Below, piece after piece: positions 11,067 to 22,513 of a DNA stretch of 64,000 nt (positions are counted from its first letter, which is position 1; the number at the start of each line of letters is the position of its first letter). The stretch comes from Chlorocebus sabaeus (taxonomy: Eukaryota; Chordata; Mammalia; Primates; Cercopithecidae). The translations under genes were made by a program, and so were the position numbers. The notes below the pieces were generated by a model. The model was not told where the DNA came from. It worked only from the letters and a program-made list of their open reading frames with translations, and ran no database searches. Location: assembly GCF_047675955.1 (NCBI RefSeq), contig NC_132904.1, positions 2,109,501 to 2,173,500 on the forward strand, given 5' to 3'.

Positions 11067-11222
11067 TTAGGGGGATTCTATGGCTGCACTCCAAGGACTA
11101 GCCAATCCCCGGCAAGAGGCAGCACCCCCAGCCTGCTGGAAGAGGAGAGGCTGCCCCTCTGTCAACCTCATGTCATTCTCCCATGCAACCAGAAGCTGTC
11201 CGGATAAGAGATCATGGAGAAA
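11067..11222 (+). repeat. Copy 2 of a diverged ~155-bp repeat
   Basis: Partner of 9386-9540: same orientation, the same GAAGCTGTCCGGATA landmark, and about 80% identity by eye. Confidence 0.6.
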
Positions 11223-11638
11223 GTGGCCATACACTCAGGACAGGACAGGTTCATTTGGGACTATTTATTTATTTATTTAGAGATGATAGCTACAATGTCT
11301 GAGATAAAGAATACACTGAGCTGGAAAAACAGTAAGAATATTATGAAAGAAAAGGTTAATGAACTTGAAGACATTGCAATAGATAATATTCAAAATTAAG
11401 CATAGAGAGAAAAGAGAATTGTTTCAAAGCAAAGAGAACATTAGTGAGCTATGGAAAAATTCAGGTGGTCTAATATACATGTAATCAAAGTCCGGAATGA
11501 AAGGACAGAAGAGACAGAAAAAGTATTAGGAGAAAAAAATGACAGAACATTTTCCAAAGTTGATGAAAATTATAACACACAGATCCACAAAACTCAACAA
11601 ATTGTGGTAAGGAGGAACTTGAAGAAAATGACAGCATC

Positions 11639-11928
11639 AAGACACATCTTTTTTTTTTTTTTTCCCGAGATGGAGTTTCACTCTTGTTGCCCAGGCTGGA
11701 GTGCAGTGGTGCGATCTCGGCTCACCGCAACCTCTGCCTCCTGGGTTCAAGCGATTCTCCTGCCTCAGCCTCCCGAGTAACTGGGATTACAGGCATGCAT
11801 CACCACGCCCGGTTAATTTTGTATTTTTCATAGGGACGGGGTTTCTCCATGTTGGTCAGGCTGGTCTCGAATTCCCAACCTCCCACCTTGGCTTCCCAAA
11901 CTGCTGGGATTACAGGAAGACACATCTT
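11639..11928 (-). mobile_element. AluS-like with 12-bp target-site duplication
   Basis: The Alu body spans 11651-11916 on the minus strand, with its poly(A) tail seen as T's at 11649-11663. Perfect direct repeats AAGACACATCTT flank it at 11639-11650 and 11917-11928. It inserted into the older L1. Confidence 0.93.
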
Positions 11929-12029
11929 AATCAAATTGCTTGAAACCAGTAGTAAAGCAAAAACTAACTAAATAAATAAAACTTTAAAAGCAACCAGAGG
12001 AAAAATGATACATTTACATATGTACAATA

Positions 12030-12545
12030 GAACGACTTAGGTACAGAGGAATAGAAATATGGATGAAACAATATTTGTATGCCTGTGTTGATAGCAGCAC
12101 TATTTACAATAGCCAAAAGGTGAAAGCAACCAACTATCCATTGATGATGAATGAATAAACAAAATGTGGTCCATCCATGCAGTGAAATATCATTCAGCCT
12201 TGAAAAGCAAGGGAATTCTGACCCATGTCGCAGCATAGATGAACCTGGAGGACATTATGCTGAGTAGAATAAACCAGACACAAATACTGTATGGTTCCAC
12301 TTACGTGAGGTAGTGTCATTAAATCCATAAAGGCAGAAAGTAGAATGGTGGATACCAGGAGTTAGTGATTAATGGGGTCGAGATTCAGTTTGGAAGGATG
12401 AAAAAGTTTTGGAGATGGACGGTGATAATGGCTGCACAACAATATGAATGTACTTAATACCACTGAGTTATACACTTAAAAGTGACTAAGGTAGTAAATT
12501 TGTATGTCCTGTATATTTTACCACAATTAAAAAATTAGACAAAAT
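12030..12545 (+). mobile_element. L1M 3' end
   Basis: Typical L1M terminal text: 'cactatttacaatagccaaa', 'atgaacctggaggacattatg', 'taataccactgagttatacac', 'tgtatattttaccacaatt'. Plus orientation, ending in an A-rich tail near 12540. Confidence 0.85.
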
Positions 12546-13177
12546 ACAAAAATAAAAAAGGATGATACAGATTTCTCACTGGAAACAATGCAAAGAGAAG
12601 ACAATGGAGTAACATCTTTAAACAACTAAAAAATACTGTCAACCTAGAATTCTATACCCAGTGAAAATATCTCTCAAAAGTACAGATGAAATTGTTTGTT
12701 CAGACATTCAAAAGCTGAAAGAATTCGTCACCAGCAGACCTGCACTACAAAAATATTAAAGGAAGTCTTTCAGGAAGAAGGAAAATTATATGAGATAGAA
12801 TTATAGAATTATGCAAACAGATGAAGAACACCAGAAATGGTAACTATACGGATAAATACATATAAATTTTATTGCTATGTAAATATTTTTAAAAAATAGT
12901 GACTACTTAAACAAAAACAGTAACTGATAGGGAGTTGATACCATATGTAAAAATAGATCATATGGCAATACCACAAAGGCGAGGAGGGAAGAAATGAAGG
13001 TATACTATTATAAAGTTCTTATACTATATGTGAAGTTGTATCATTTAACTTTAAGGTTGACTGTGATAATTTGAAGATGTAAGCTATATACCCTACAGGA
13101 AGCACTAAATTAAAAACAAAGAATTACAGTAGTTAAAAATTAATGGAATCATTAACAAATTATTCAATTAATTCCCA

Positions 13178-13185
13178 CCACCACC

Positions 13186-13216
<31 letters not shown>

Positions 13217-13235
13217 CAGAAAAAGAGAGGAAATG
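13178..13235. repeat. A-rich (AAAAG)n simple repeat
   Basis: A run of adenines followed by GAAAA repeats and purine-rich sequence. Confidence 0.7.
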
Positions 13236-13439
13236 GGACCAAGACAGATAGAACAAATAGAAATGACAGTTTTATATAGTCAGGCCTAACCACAACAATA
13301 AACACATTAAATGTCAATGATCTAAATACCCAGTTAAAACTTCATAGTCAGGTTGGATAACAAAGTAATACCTAACTCTCTGCTCCCTTCAAGAAACGTG
13401 CTTCAAATGTAAATATAGAAATATGTTCAATGTAAGATG

Positions 13440-13735
13440 GTGCTATGGTAAGAGGCTTTTAAGGAGGCCCCAGGTATCTTAGTATTCACACCCATGGCTG
13501 GGACTAGGGGGAGGCAAATAAACCACTTGCCTCAGTCATGAAATTCAAAGAAGGACCAGAAAATTCAGTAATCAAGACAAATAATATTTTAATGCAATAT
13601 TTTTAAAAATACAAATTAATGCAAAAATATATGAAGACCAAATTATCAGAATTTTAAATAAAGACAGGATGAGTAACAGTATCATACCATGCTGAGCCTC
13701 TGTTGGAGCCTGAAGCAAAAGGGAAAATTCAGCCT
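13440..13735. other. No gene seen; probable degraded repeat
   Basis: AT-rich intervening sequence between the old L1 and a MaLR fragment. I see no landmarks strong enough to classify it. Confidence 0.3.
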
Positions 13736-13739
13736 TCTG

Positions 13740-13872
13740 AGAAGCCCTGATTCGGAGGCACCAAGCTGAACTGTGCTTAGTTTCCTGGCCCACAGGAGTC
13801 TGTGAGATAAGTATCTGTTGGTTTAAGCCACTACGTTTTGGGGTATTTGTTAGACAGCAGTAGATAGTATGA
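13740..13872 (+). mobile_element. MLT1-like MaLR LTR, 3' part
   Basis: It contains the typical MaLR LTR end: 'tgtgagataa', 'gtttaagccacta', 'gttttggggtatttgtta', 'cagcagtagata'. Only the 3' portion is recognisable. Confidence 0.6.
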
Positions 13873-13929
13873 AGTTCAGGATTCTGTGTTGAAACTAATG
13901 AAAAGAAAGCAGGAATGGCCATTTTAAAA

Positions 13930-14230
13930 GATTTCAGGATAAGGAATATTACCAGGCATTAAGAAGGTCACTTCATAACAATTAAGGGGTCATTCATGAG
14001 AGCATAGCAATCTCAAATGTTAATGAATAAAGCAAAAGCTGATAGACCTGCAAGGAGAAACAGATTAACTCACAATTATAGTCAGAGTCTTCAACACTCC
14101 TTTCTAGATACTTGATAGAATAAATAGAACATCATAAAAATATAGAAAAGGTAAACAACACTATCAACTTACTTGACCTAGTTGACATTAATAGAAAATC
14201 CCACCTGTTAACAGCAAAATACACATTCTT
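13930..14230 (+). mobile_element. Old L1 ORF2-like fragment
   Basis: A-rich sequence with L1M ORF2-like text ('gacctgcaaggagaaacagat', 'acttgacctagttgacatt'). It is degenerate and probably part of the same ancient L1 insertion to the left. Confidence 0.5.
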
Positions 14231-14239
14231 TTAAAATTA

Positions 14240-14352
14240 ATTATCTTAGCCTGTTACCCAGGCTAGACTTGAACTCCTCAGCTCAAGCAATGCGCTCACC
14301 TTGGCTTCCCAAAATGCTGGGATTACAGGCATGACTCAGTGCACCCAGCCCA
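14240..14352 (-). mobile_element. Alu fragment (old monomer)
   Basis: Minus-strand Alu text ('cccaggctag', 'cttggcttcccaaaatgctggg', 'attacaggcatgactcagtgc') over only about 110 bp. A diverged Alu half. Confidence 0.7.
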
Positions 14353-14890
14353 GCCATGTTTTTGAGTTTCTACCAGGATTGCTTTAGCCTCACAGTTCAT
14401 ATTTTTCAGCAGGTCTTGTTTGTATGCAATGTGATGATCAGATTGCTGCCTCTCCGCTCTCGCAGGTACGTCCAGGAGTTCGGGCTCTGCCTGAAGTGAC
14501 AGCAACTGCGTCGGGCAGTGTGTTGCAGGACAATCCAGGGCCTGGCCCTGGCTGGGCCATCCCAGGCCGCGGAAGAAGAGGAAAACATTCCTTGTCTTCC
14601 CTTCCCTTCCCCTTTCCTTTAACACTTAAAACATATTTATTCCTCCCCTCCCCTCTCCTCCCAACTAGCAAATATAGTAGGATTCCAACTAATAAATATA
14701 GAAGGAAGAACGAGATTACCAGTGTCATTTGGCAACTGGCACAGTAATTATTTAGGCACAAATCCTCAATTGATGCTAAAACTAGTGAGTAAAAGTCTCA
14801 GAAGCCACAGGAAGTTATGTAGCATCAAGTCTCTCCCCACAAAATAGAAATTACCAAGCTGAGAACATCAACGTGACATTGGAGAAACCT

Positions 14891-15226
14891 CCCAGTTACA
14901 GCTTTTTTTTTTTTTTTTTTTTTTTTTTTGAGACAGAGTCTTGCTCTGTCGCCCGGGCTGGAGTGCAGTGGCCGGATCTCAGCTCACTGCAAGCTCCGCC
15001 TCCCGGGTTCACGCCATTCTCCGGCCTCAGCCTCCCGAGTAGCTGGGACTACAGGCGCCCGCCACCTCGCCCGGCTAGTTTTTTGTGTTTTTAGTAGAGA
15101 CGGGGTTTCACTGTGTTAGCCAGGATGATCTCGATCTCCTGACCTCGTGATCCGCCCGTCTCGGCCTCCCAAAGTGCTGGGATTACAGGCTTGAGCCACC
15201 GCGCCCGGCCCCCCAGTTACAGCTTT
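14891..15226 (-). mobile_element. Young AluY-type insertion with 15-bp TSD
   Basis: A full-length Alu at 14906-15211 on the minus strand with a long uninterrupted poly-T. Perfect direct repeats CCCAGTTACAGCTTT lie at 14891-14905 and 15212-15226. Low divergence, and the 'ccggatctcagctcactgcaa' type left arm together with 'cttgagccaccgcgcccggc', suggest an Old World monkey AluY subfamily. Confidence 0.93.
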
Positions 15227-15539
15227 AACCGTGCTTCAAGTTAACACTACCAGGTCTTTCTTCCTCTTTGGGCCGTGATGGAGCAGTTAGGACCACACGT
15301 GGCCTTCACTGCACACAACCAGCAACCGGGATGCAGTCGCACAGTTTGTGAAGCAAGTTCTCAAATGCTGGACGATGCGCCATGGATGACCTGTGAAAGA
15401 CGTGCAACCAGCCAGGGGAGCCTGGTGATCTTCCAGCCGACCGAGAGTCTCCAGGCTGGGGCCTGGGTCTTACCAAGGTGAGGAGACAGAGGTCAGAACT
15501 CAGCAAGGATGAGGCAACTAGAATTTTCAGGGCAGATAT

Positions 15540-15750
15540 TTGAAGGGTGGGGAGAAGAGAGAAAGACAGAGGAGGAGAGAGACAGAGGCAGAGATACGCA
15601 GAGAGGGAGAGAGGGAGAGCAAGAGAGGGAGAAAGGGAAGAGAGGGAGGAAGAGATGAAGACAGAGGGAGAAACAGAGATATAGAGAGGGAGAGAGAGAT
15701 AGAAAGGGGAGAAGAGAGAGAGAGAAAGAGAGGGAACTCCAGGGATTTGC
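15540..15750. repeat. (GA)n-rich polypurine tract
   Basis: Interrupted GAGA/GGGAGA repeats on the plus strand; the long Ser/Leu/Pro frames on the minus strand are an artefact of this composition. Confidence 0.9.
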
Positions 15751-16394
15751 AGAGACCCTGAGGTCTTTGGCTGAATATGGATCCACACATGCATGAAGAA
15801 AAACCACCTGAGGCTGGAGAAAGAGCCCCCGCAGCTCAGCCCACATGGGTCTGGAGACAGTTTGTGTTCCCACCAAACTGTATAATACACAGGATGTTGG
15901 GAAGGGTCCTCGTAAGAGCCTCTCTCGAGTGCTGATTCTAAACCAACCCTAGACTAAAGGCAGCCCTGGATTCATCCTGCAAAGCTTAGAAGCAGAGCTC
16001 CAAAGATCATATGGGTATCAGGAACTCATGGATGCCAGAACAAAATCCAATAACAACTAAAGGAATACAACAAAATCCAGCACCTGACCGTGCAATATTT
16101 GGGTGGGGGGAGGGAAATAAAGGCCAGACGTGCAGAGGAACAGGGAAACATGACCCAGAACCAGGAGAAAAACCAGTCAGTGATGGCCGGTGCAGAAAGG
16201 CCAGAGGTGCTACTGTGACCAGACGAGGACTGAAACAGCTGTTTTTAGAGGTGCCCCACGTGTAAGAAGGTCGATTAATAGAAAGAGGGTGATAAAGCAG
16301 TGGTGGCAGGGTGCCCACAGTTGGAGAATAGGCAGAGATACAGGAATCCTTTGTACTATTCGTGAAGTTTTTCTGCACATTGGAAATGGTATCA

Positions 16395-16500
16395 AAACAA
16401 AAAGTTAAAAAATGAAAGAGAGGTGGGGTGAGCCTAGAGTAAGGAGCCCCAGGACCCACAGAATTTTGTTGATTCCTCTTACTGTTGCTGCTAGCCAGGC
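16395..16500 (+). repeat. Copy A of an unrecognised interspersed repeat
   Basis: It resembles 17862-17965 in the same orientation, sharing 'aaatgaaagaga', 'ggtg(a)gcc', 'ggacccacaga' and 'gattcctc(t)tac(t/c)gttgct'. This is probably an LTR or MER family that I cannot name. Confidence 0.5.
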
Positions 16501-16854
16501 ACCTTGTGTGAAATTTACCATTAACTCTCTGGAAAAAAATCTGCTTTGGGAGGAGGCCATTGCCCGTGTGGCCACCTCCAGCCCTGAGACCAGAGCAGAA
16601 GGATAAAGGAACAACTGCTTGGAGACAGCTGGCGGATCTGCACCTGTTTATATCCATCCCCCTTCCCCTATGTAAGGTTTTAACTCTGCCCTGCTGTTCT
16701 CCCTGCTGTCCAGGCCATTGCTGCTGATTTCTGCAGCGAAGCGGCCAGCAACAACTGTCTCAAGGCAACCTGGGAAAAGACAAGCCTGCCTCCAACTACT
16801 GCTCTTGTCACTGCTTCTAGCTGTCTCCTCCCCAGGTTGCAGCTCCCAACACCA

Positions 16855-17015
16855 CATACATGTGCGCACACACACATGCGTGCATGCATGCACACATGTG
16901 CGCATACAGCACAGCACGCATGCATACATGTGTACCCATACATGCACACACTTGCACACACAGGCATGTACACACATGCACAATGCATACACACACACAT
17001 ATGCTCATGCACACC
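16855..17015. repeat. (CA)n / ACATGC-rich tandem repeat
   Basis: Degenerate alternating purine-pyrimidine repeats of CACA and GCATGCAT/ACATGTGC type. Open frames on both strands (His/Thr/Cys-rich) are composition artefacts. Confidence 0.85.
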
Positions 17016-17394
17016 AGCTCACCACAGCTTATAGTATTCTTAGAGATTTACTGCATTGTTGATTTTTCCTCAAGGCTGTTTCTCCTTCTAGATGCTGGAG
17101 TTTCTCCAGCATTGATTTTGGGGACGGAAGCCTGGGCAAGGTACACTTTCCGGCAGCCAGTGCCAGCTTTTAGATGGTCACACTGCCTATTGTGTGGACA
17201 GATTAGATGGGGGAAGGGTGGGACCTGTGAGTCCAGCAAGGGGGCTATTGTGGGCAGAGGCACAAGAGGCACCAGCAAGCTGCATGGGCTCCAGGAGATA
17301 GGTGCGTACCTGAGAGCCGTTCTGGACACTGGGCTCAGTGAAAGAAGCTGGTCACAAAAGGACAAATCCTGTGTGATTTCATGGGTAAAAGGTC

Positions 17395-17640
17395 CCTAGG
17401 GTGATCAAATCCATAGAGACAGAAAGTGAATGGTGGGTGCCAGGACCTGGAGGAGGGGATGAGGAGTGAGTGTTTAATGGGGATGGAGTTTCAGTTTGGG
17501 AAGATGAGAAAGTTCTGGAGATGAAGGGTGGTGACAGCTGCACAATAGCATGAGCATGTTTAATGCCACTGAAATGTAGTTTAAAATGGTTAAGATGGTC
17601 AGTTTTATGTTATGTCGATTTTACCACACTGTTTTTAAAA
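17395..17640 (+). mobile_element. L1M 3' end fragment
   Basis: It matches the 12.35-12.54 kb L1M 3' end: 'aatggtgggtgccagga', 'gatggagtttcagtttgggaagatga', 'gtcgattttaccaca'. Confidence 0.75.
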
Positions 17641-17861
17641 AGAAGCATCCTGGAGAAAGTGTCAGTACTACTTGTGGGGGTGGGGTGAGGAGTCAGCTCC
17701 AGTGGCTGTTGGGCTCTTGTCTGAGATGAGAAGGGAGGCTGGCCCTCGGGGGAAGGGCTGCAGGGATCAGGGCTCCTGGGTGGATGCGTGGAGTCTGGGG
17801 TACCTGGGAACTATCCCCACAGAAATGGGAGGCCACTACTGAAATTCCAGTGAGGAACTCG

Positions 17862-17965
17862 AAGTAAAAACTTAACAAATGAAAGAGAAGTGGCGTGAGC
17901 CCTAGAGCACAGAGCCCTAGGACCCACAGACTTTTACTGATTCCTCCTACCGTTGCTGAGGGGCT
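17862..17965 (+). repeat. Copy B of an unrecognised interspersed repeat
   Basis: Partner of 16395-16500, in the same orientation and clearly diverged. Confidence 0.5.
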
Positions 17966-18604
17966 CATGGGAGGGGCTGGGCTGGAGGGTCCCCTGCAGT
18001 CAGTGGCAACCCAGCCCCTGGGCAATGAGGGACCATGCAAGAAGCAGGAGAGAAGAGAAAAGGCAGGAGCCCTTTCCCTTCCCTGGCGGAGTGGGTAGAG
18101 TTAGGGAGAGGCTGAGAAAGGGCAACACAGTCAGCAACCAGAAACACGAGGAAGACTTGAGAAGCTGGTCCCCCCATGCCTGGAGGGCTGGAGTGAGGGC
18201 ACAAGGGGCCTGCTGGACCTGGGAGCGCAGAGCTCACTGGTGACTCCTGAGAGTCAGGGGACTCCCAGGAATGACATGGAATCCAGGACACCACTTCCTC
18301 TGGCCTGGCAGCAGGGCAGGCAGCTGGCTGGGGCCCAGACTTCCAGGAGGATGCCACTGCTGCCCAGGCCGGCTGCAGTGCACAGCAGAGCAGCAAGGGC
18401 CCTGGTGCGTTGAGCAAACGTCCAGGCTTCAAAAGAGCATGGCCGCCTCGTCCCTCCACCACCCAGAGCTGACTCAGGCCACGTGTGACCCACCCTACCC
18501 CTAATGAGGCAACTCCGGGAGTCCTGGAAGATGTACATTCCGCTCAGCTAGGGCAACACCGTGCCAATCCCTCCCACGGGCTTCCACCTGCACCTCTTGC
18601 TTTC

Positions 18605-18900
18605 TACACAGCTTTATTGAAATATAATTCACATACTATAAAATTCACTCTTTTAACTGTACCATTCAGGGGCTTTCAGTATATTCACAGAGGCATGCCT
18701 CCCTCAGCACGGTCTGACCTTAGAACATCCGCAGCACTTAGAACCCCCGAAAACAACTCCCCACTCTCTAGCAGCCGCTCCCCTTACACCAGCCTCTGCC
18801 AAACACTGACCCACTTCCCACCTTCATGGAGTTGCACGTTCTGGACATCTCCTATGAATGGAGTCCTCCGATTCCCCACCCACAATTTTTAATCATACTT
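18605..18900 (-). mobile_element. L1M 3' region fragment
   Basis: Reverse-orientation L1M 3'-UTR text: 'agctttattgaaatataattcacat', 'actgtaccattca'. Diverged. Confidence 0.65.
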
Positions 18901-19122
18901 AACTTCCAAATAAAGACAAAGTCAAATCCCTCTTCCACCCAACAAGATGCGGCCAAGTGTATACAAGAGAACAACGTGCTCCCCTTTGCCCCAGAGAAGA
19001 GGAGAGCCCCTGATCCTGATTCATCTCTGGGTGGTGTTCCTTCCCCTTCCGAAAAAAAAAAAAAAAAAAAAAAAAAAGATTTCAAAAGGGGCATGGGATT
19101 CAGCTGACTCTTATTCTCCCTT

Positions 19123-19440
19123 TGATATCCTAGGGTTTTTTTTGTTTTTTGTTTTTTGTTTTGAGACGGAGTCTCGCTCTATTGCCCAGGCTGGAGTGCA
19201 GTGGCACAATCTCGGCTCACTACAAGCTCCGCCTCCTGGGTTCACGCCATTCTCCTGCCTCAGCCTCCCGAGTAGTTGGGACTACAAGCTCCCGCCATCA
19301 CATCTGGCTAATTCTTTGTATTTTTAGTAGAGATGGGGTTTCACTGTGTTAGCCAGGATGGTCTCGATCTCCTGACCTCATGATCCACCTGCCTTGGGCT
19401 CCCAAAGTGCTGGGATTACAGGCGTGAGCCACTGCCCCTG

Positions 19441-19476
<36 letters not shown>

Positions 19477-19766
19477 AGACAGCGTCTCGCTCTGTTGTGC
19501 AGGCTGGAGTGCAGTGGCGCAATCTCGACTCACTGCAACCTCCACCTCCTGGGTTCAAGTAATTCTCCTGCCTCAGCCTCCCACGTAGCTGGGATTACAG
19601 GCACAGGCCACCATGCCCGGCTAATTTTTGTATTTTAGTAGAGATGGGGTTTCCCCACATTGACCAGGCTAGTCTCGAACTCCTGACCTCAGGTGATCCG
19701 CCTGCCTCGGCCTCCCAAAGTGCTAGGAATACATGCCTGAGCCACCGTGCCTGGACTGATAGCCTA
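19123..19766 (-). mobile_element. Two adjacent Alus (AluY-like then AluS-like)
   Basis: Two full-length Alus lie in direct minus orientation: 19137-19443 and 19444-19755, the second with a 33-nt poly-T start. Near-identical TGATATCCTA and TGATAGCCTA at the outer edges suggest that the right-hand Alu inserted first. The left one then inserted at its poly(A) tail. Confidence 0.85.
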
Positions 19767-19821
19767 AAATTCAAACACTGAGATGTTTGAGATAATTAAA
19801 TATCAACTGTTATCAACGGTA

Positions 19822-19850
19822 CACTTCATACAGTAGTACCGTATGAAGTG
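19822..19850. repeat. Short perfect hairpin
   Basis: CACTTCATAC (19822-19831) and GTATGAAGTG (19841-19850) are perfect reverse complements around a 9-nt loop. It lies just right of the Alu pair. Confidence 0.7.
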
Positions 19851-20279
19851 GTAGGGAAGAGGAGAAGAAACAGTGGCTAATGTGGTCCTACCTAATATAC
19901 TTGGATCAAAATAAGAAAAAAACACCCACATGTATTGTAGGCTTCATTTCTGCAGCAACCGTGCAGCGGGAACTAGTGTTTCAGCCTCTGTCTCCCGCAT
20001 AGCCTTTGCTTCTGCAAGCACTCAGCTGATGAGGCTCTTTGCCTGGTGGGATGACCTAAGCCTTCATTCCTGGAGAGCCTGGGTCATGAGTGGCCCTGCT
20101 TGGATCGGGGGTGATGGTTTTCCATGATTTTAATCACAGGACATGGGAACATGAAGAGGCGCTGCAGGGGACCCTCCGCATTCCAGACGTGCTCCTCTTC
20201 ATCCTCCTTGTGCAACCTGGCCGATTCTGCCTGATAAAATCAGTCCCCTGGCCCGGGCAGTAACTGCCTTCTTTACCTG

Positions 20280-22513
20280 TTGATTCTCTGCAGTGAGGAT
20301 CCCAAAATGACCTGGTGCAATTTCACCTTCCAGTCTGGTGGAGCCATTGTGGTGCCTCTGCGGGAAACCCTCCTCCCTCGAGAACTCAGACTTCTACACC
20401 AAGAGGACCTAGAGTTGTGAGGACAGGGAGCAAACGCATCACCAGCAGAATTTCATGAGGGTGAAAGAGAAGCCATTGCTGCTTCCCCTCCTTGACTCCC
20501 AGAACCATGAGGCTGGGCTGCAGGAGAAACCACTCCATAGACTGACTCTAATTCAGAGCCTGGACCGCCTCCTGGAGGACACATCCTGTTCTGCAAAGCG
20601 TCCCCACTCAGCAGGCACCATGTGAGTCTCCAGAAGGCCATTCCACGGTCATGTTTGTGAGCTGCTTCGGGGAGAGGAGGACCACAGAAGAACTTCAAAG
20701 TCACGAGCATGGGGCCTTTGCCCCACTCCATTAACTGTGGCGAATTCCTTGAGCAGCAGTGTGAGAATGCTGAATGAGGCGCTCCAGAGTCCACAGGTGG
20801 TTTCAGCAAAAGCACCATAAGCACGGAGGGCCAGTCCACCTGCAGAGCAAGCCTCTATCCTGGTGAAAGCACAGCAGTGCCAGTTCCATGCCGGCAGCTG
20901 TCTCATATCATCCACTCCACCTGGAAGCTGGTAGATCCCCTGCAACACCGGGGCAGGTGGGCACTTAGTGGATGGGCCTTGGTGAGTGGAGCTCCTGTGC
21001 TGAGCCTATGTGTGACCTCCATCCCTGCTACCTCAGTCCCTGTCTTCACCAGCCCGCTGGCAATGAAGGGTGGCTGGGGAAGGAGCCTGACTGATGGCCG
21101 AAGAAAGGGCCGTCTTATCTACCTGGTCAGTGAGCTTCTCCTCGGCTGAGGTGGTTGCTCTTTGGCAAATGACACGTGGGCTGCAAGGATCTTCACACTC
21201 CGCTCTTTCAGAGGGCTCTACTAACCACACAACACTTCCCCACACCTCCTGTTACCGTTTTCCCAAATGCGTTCCTTCCAAGTCCCTGACCATCCATCTG
21301 GCCGAGCCAGGAGCAACTGATCATGAGTGGGTGGAACCTGTAGCTCTGACCTCTCCTTCCAGGCAAAATGAAAACACCCAGGTACCCTGCCCAGAGTTCT
21401 GCCCGCTGGGAGCCCTTCCCTTCACTACCATTGCTCAGAGGGGCTGAGCTCCATGGTCATCTGTGTGTATCATGCAGAAGCATCTGTAAGCTGGGACCAG
21501 ACTTGTTCTTCCACAATGATCAGGCTGCAGGGAACTTCCTATGAAGCCACAGGTGCTGGCTGAGAAAGTGACTGCAGAATGGCAGGAGTAGGGACCACAG
21601 GTGTTGGAGCCATTTTTACATGTAACTTGCTTGTGCCTTCAGGGCCTGCCTGAGCCACCCGGGTTGTATATGCTGCTTCCACTTGAAGACAGAACATAGC
21701 TATGCAAGCCCGACTCTATGGCTTGCTGGGTTCAGCAACATCCCACTCATGATGTATAGTTCCAATCACATGGTGACTTAGTGGCCTGTCCAGTCTCTCT
21801 GGAGGACTAGATGCAATCCACAGAGTTATCCACAGATGATGGCAGAGCTTGACTGGAGCCTATCATGGCCCCTACACAGCATCCTTATCTGCCACAGACA
21901 CCTCAAATGCCATAGGATCTGTTGGTCCCATGGCTCAAGTTGCTCAGCAGCTTTCATGGCCACATGCACTTGCTGCAGAGCCTTCTCTTGTTCTGGGACT
22001 CACAGAAAGCAGACAGCATTTTAGGTCATTCCTACATGGGTCGGGATATCACATACGAGCTGCCTCCAAGATCCAAAGACACCCACGAGGCACTGTGCTT
22101 CCTCTGAGGTAGAAGGAAGGGTCAGACATAGATCACAGCATGCCCCAGACCACTGGAACCCCAGCAATTTCATCAAAGGGTCAGGGCCCCAATTTGTATG
22201 GAATTCATTCCCCACCCTCCCCAGCACACACCATATTATCAAGTTGTCCTTGAGTCACTGCCAGTTCTGCTCACCAGGTTTGCAGACCAGTTCTGCAGCA
22301 AGATCAGCTGCCATCGTCAGTGCAACCAGCCAGGGGAAAGGTTGTGGAAGGGAAAGCTGGTCAAGGTAGCTGTTGACTAGATTATGACCTAGAGTTGATG
22401 TACCCCAGAGCAGGACAGTGCACGTGTATTCCTGCCCTTGCCAGTTGAAAGCAACTAGCTTCTGGTGGTCTTTACTCAGAGGTATCAAGGAATCAAAAGC
22501 ATTCACCAGATCA
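20280..22513 (-). pseudogene. Degenerate ERVL-family internal sequence, part 1
   Basis: Minus-strand ERVL/HERVL-like pol sequence. Stretches near 21260-21450 resemble my memory of HERVL internal sequence in its pol 3'/integrase region. At 22506-22256 a reverse-transcriptase-like fragment (residues PLSKDHQK, then FNWQGQEYT) reads on the minus strand. Frameshifts and stops break every frame, and no intact gag, pol or LTR pair is present. An L1 interrupts it, and it resumes at 23751. It is a non-functional fossil. Confidence 0.75.

Larger units (their letters stand above)
10020..13430 (+). mobile_element. Ancient L1 (HAL1/L1M-like), nested and degenerate
   Basis: L1M-like 5'-UTR text at 10020-10580, then A-rich ORF1-like sequence at 11220-11640. 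Further L1 text lies at 12550-12840, with the landmark 'aattctatacccagtgaaaatat' and 'ccagcagacctgcactac'. It is interrupted by the (TG)n tract, the 155-bp repeat, an Alu (11651-11916) and an L1M 3' end (12030-12545). No open frame of useful length remains. Confidence 0.6.

Noticed and set aside
15306..15890. Ser/Leu/Pro-rich 194-codon frame on the minus strand
   Set aside because: Artefact of the (GA)n tract, which reads as CT repeats.
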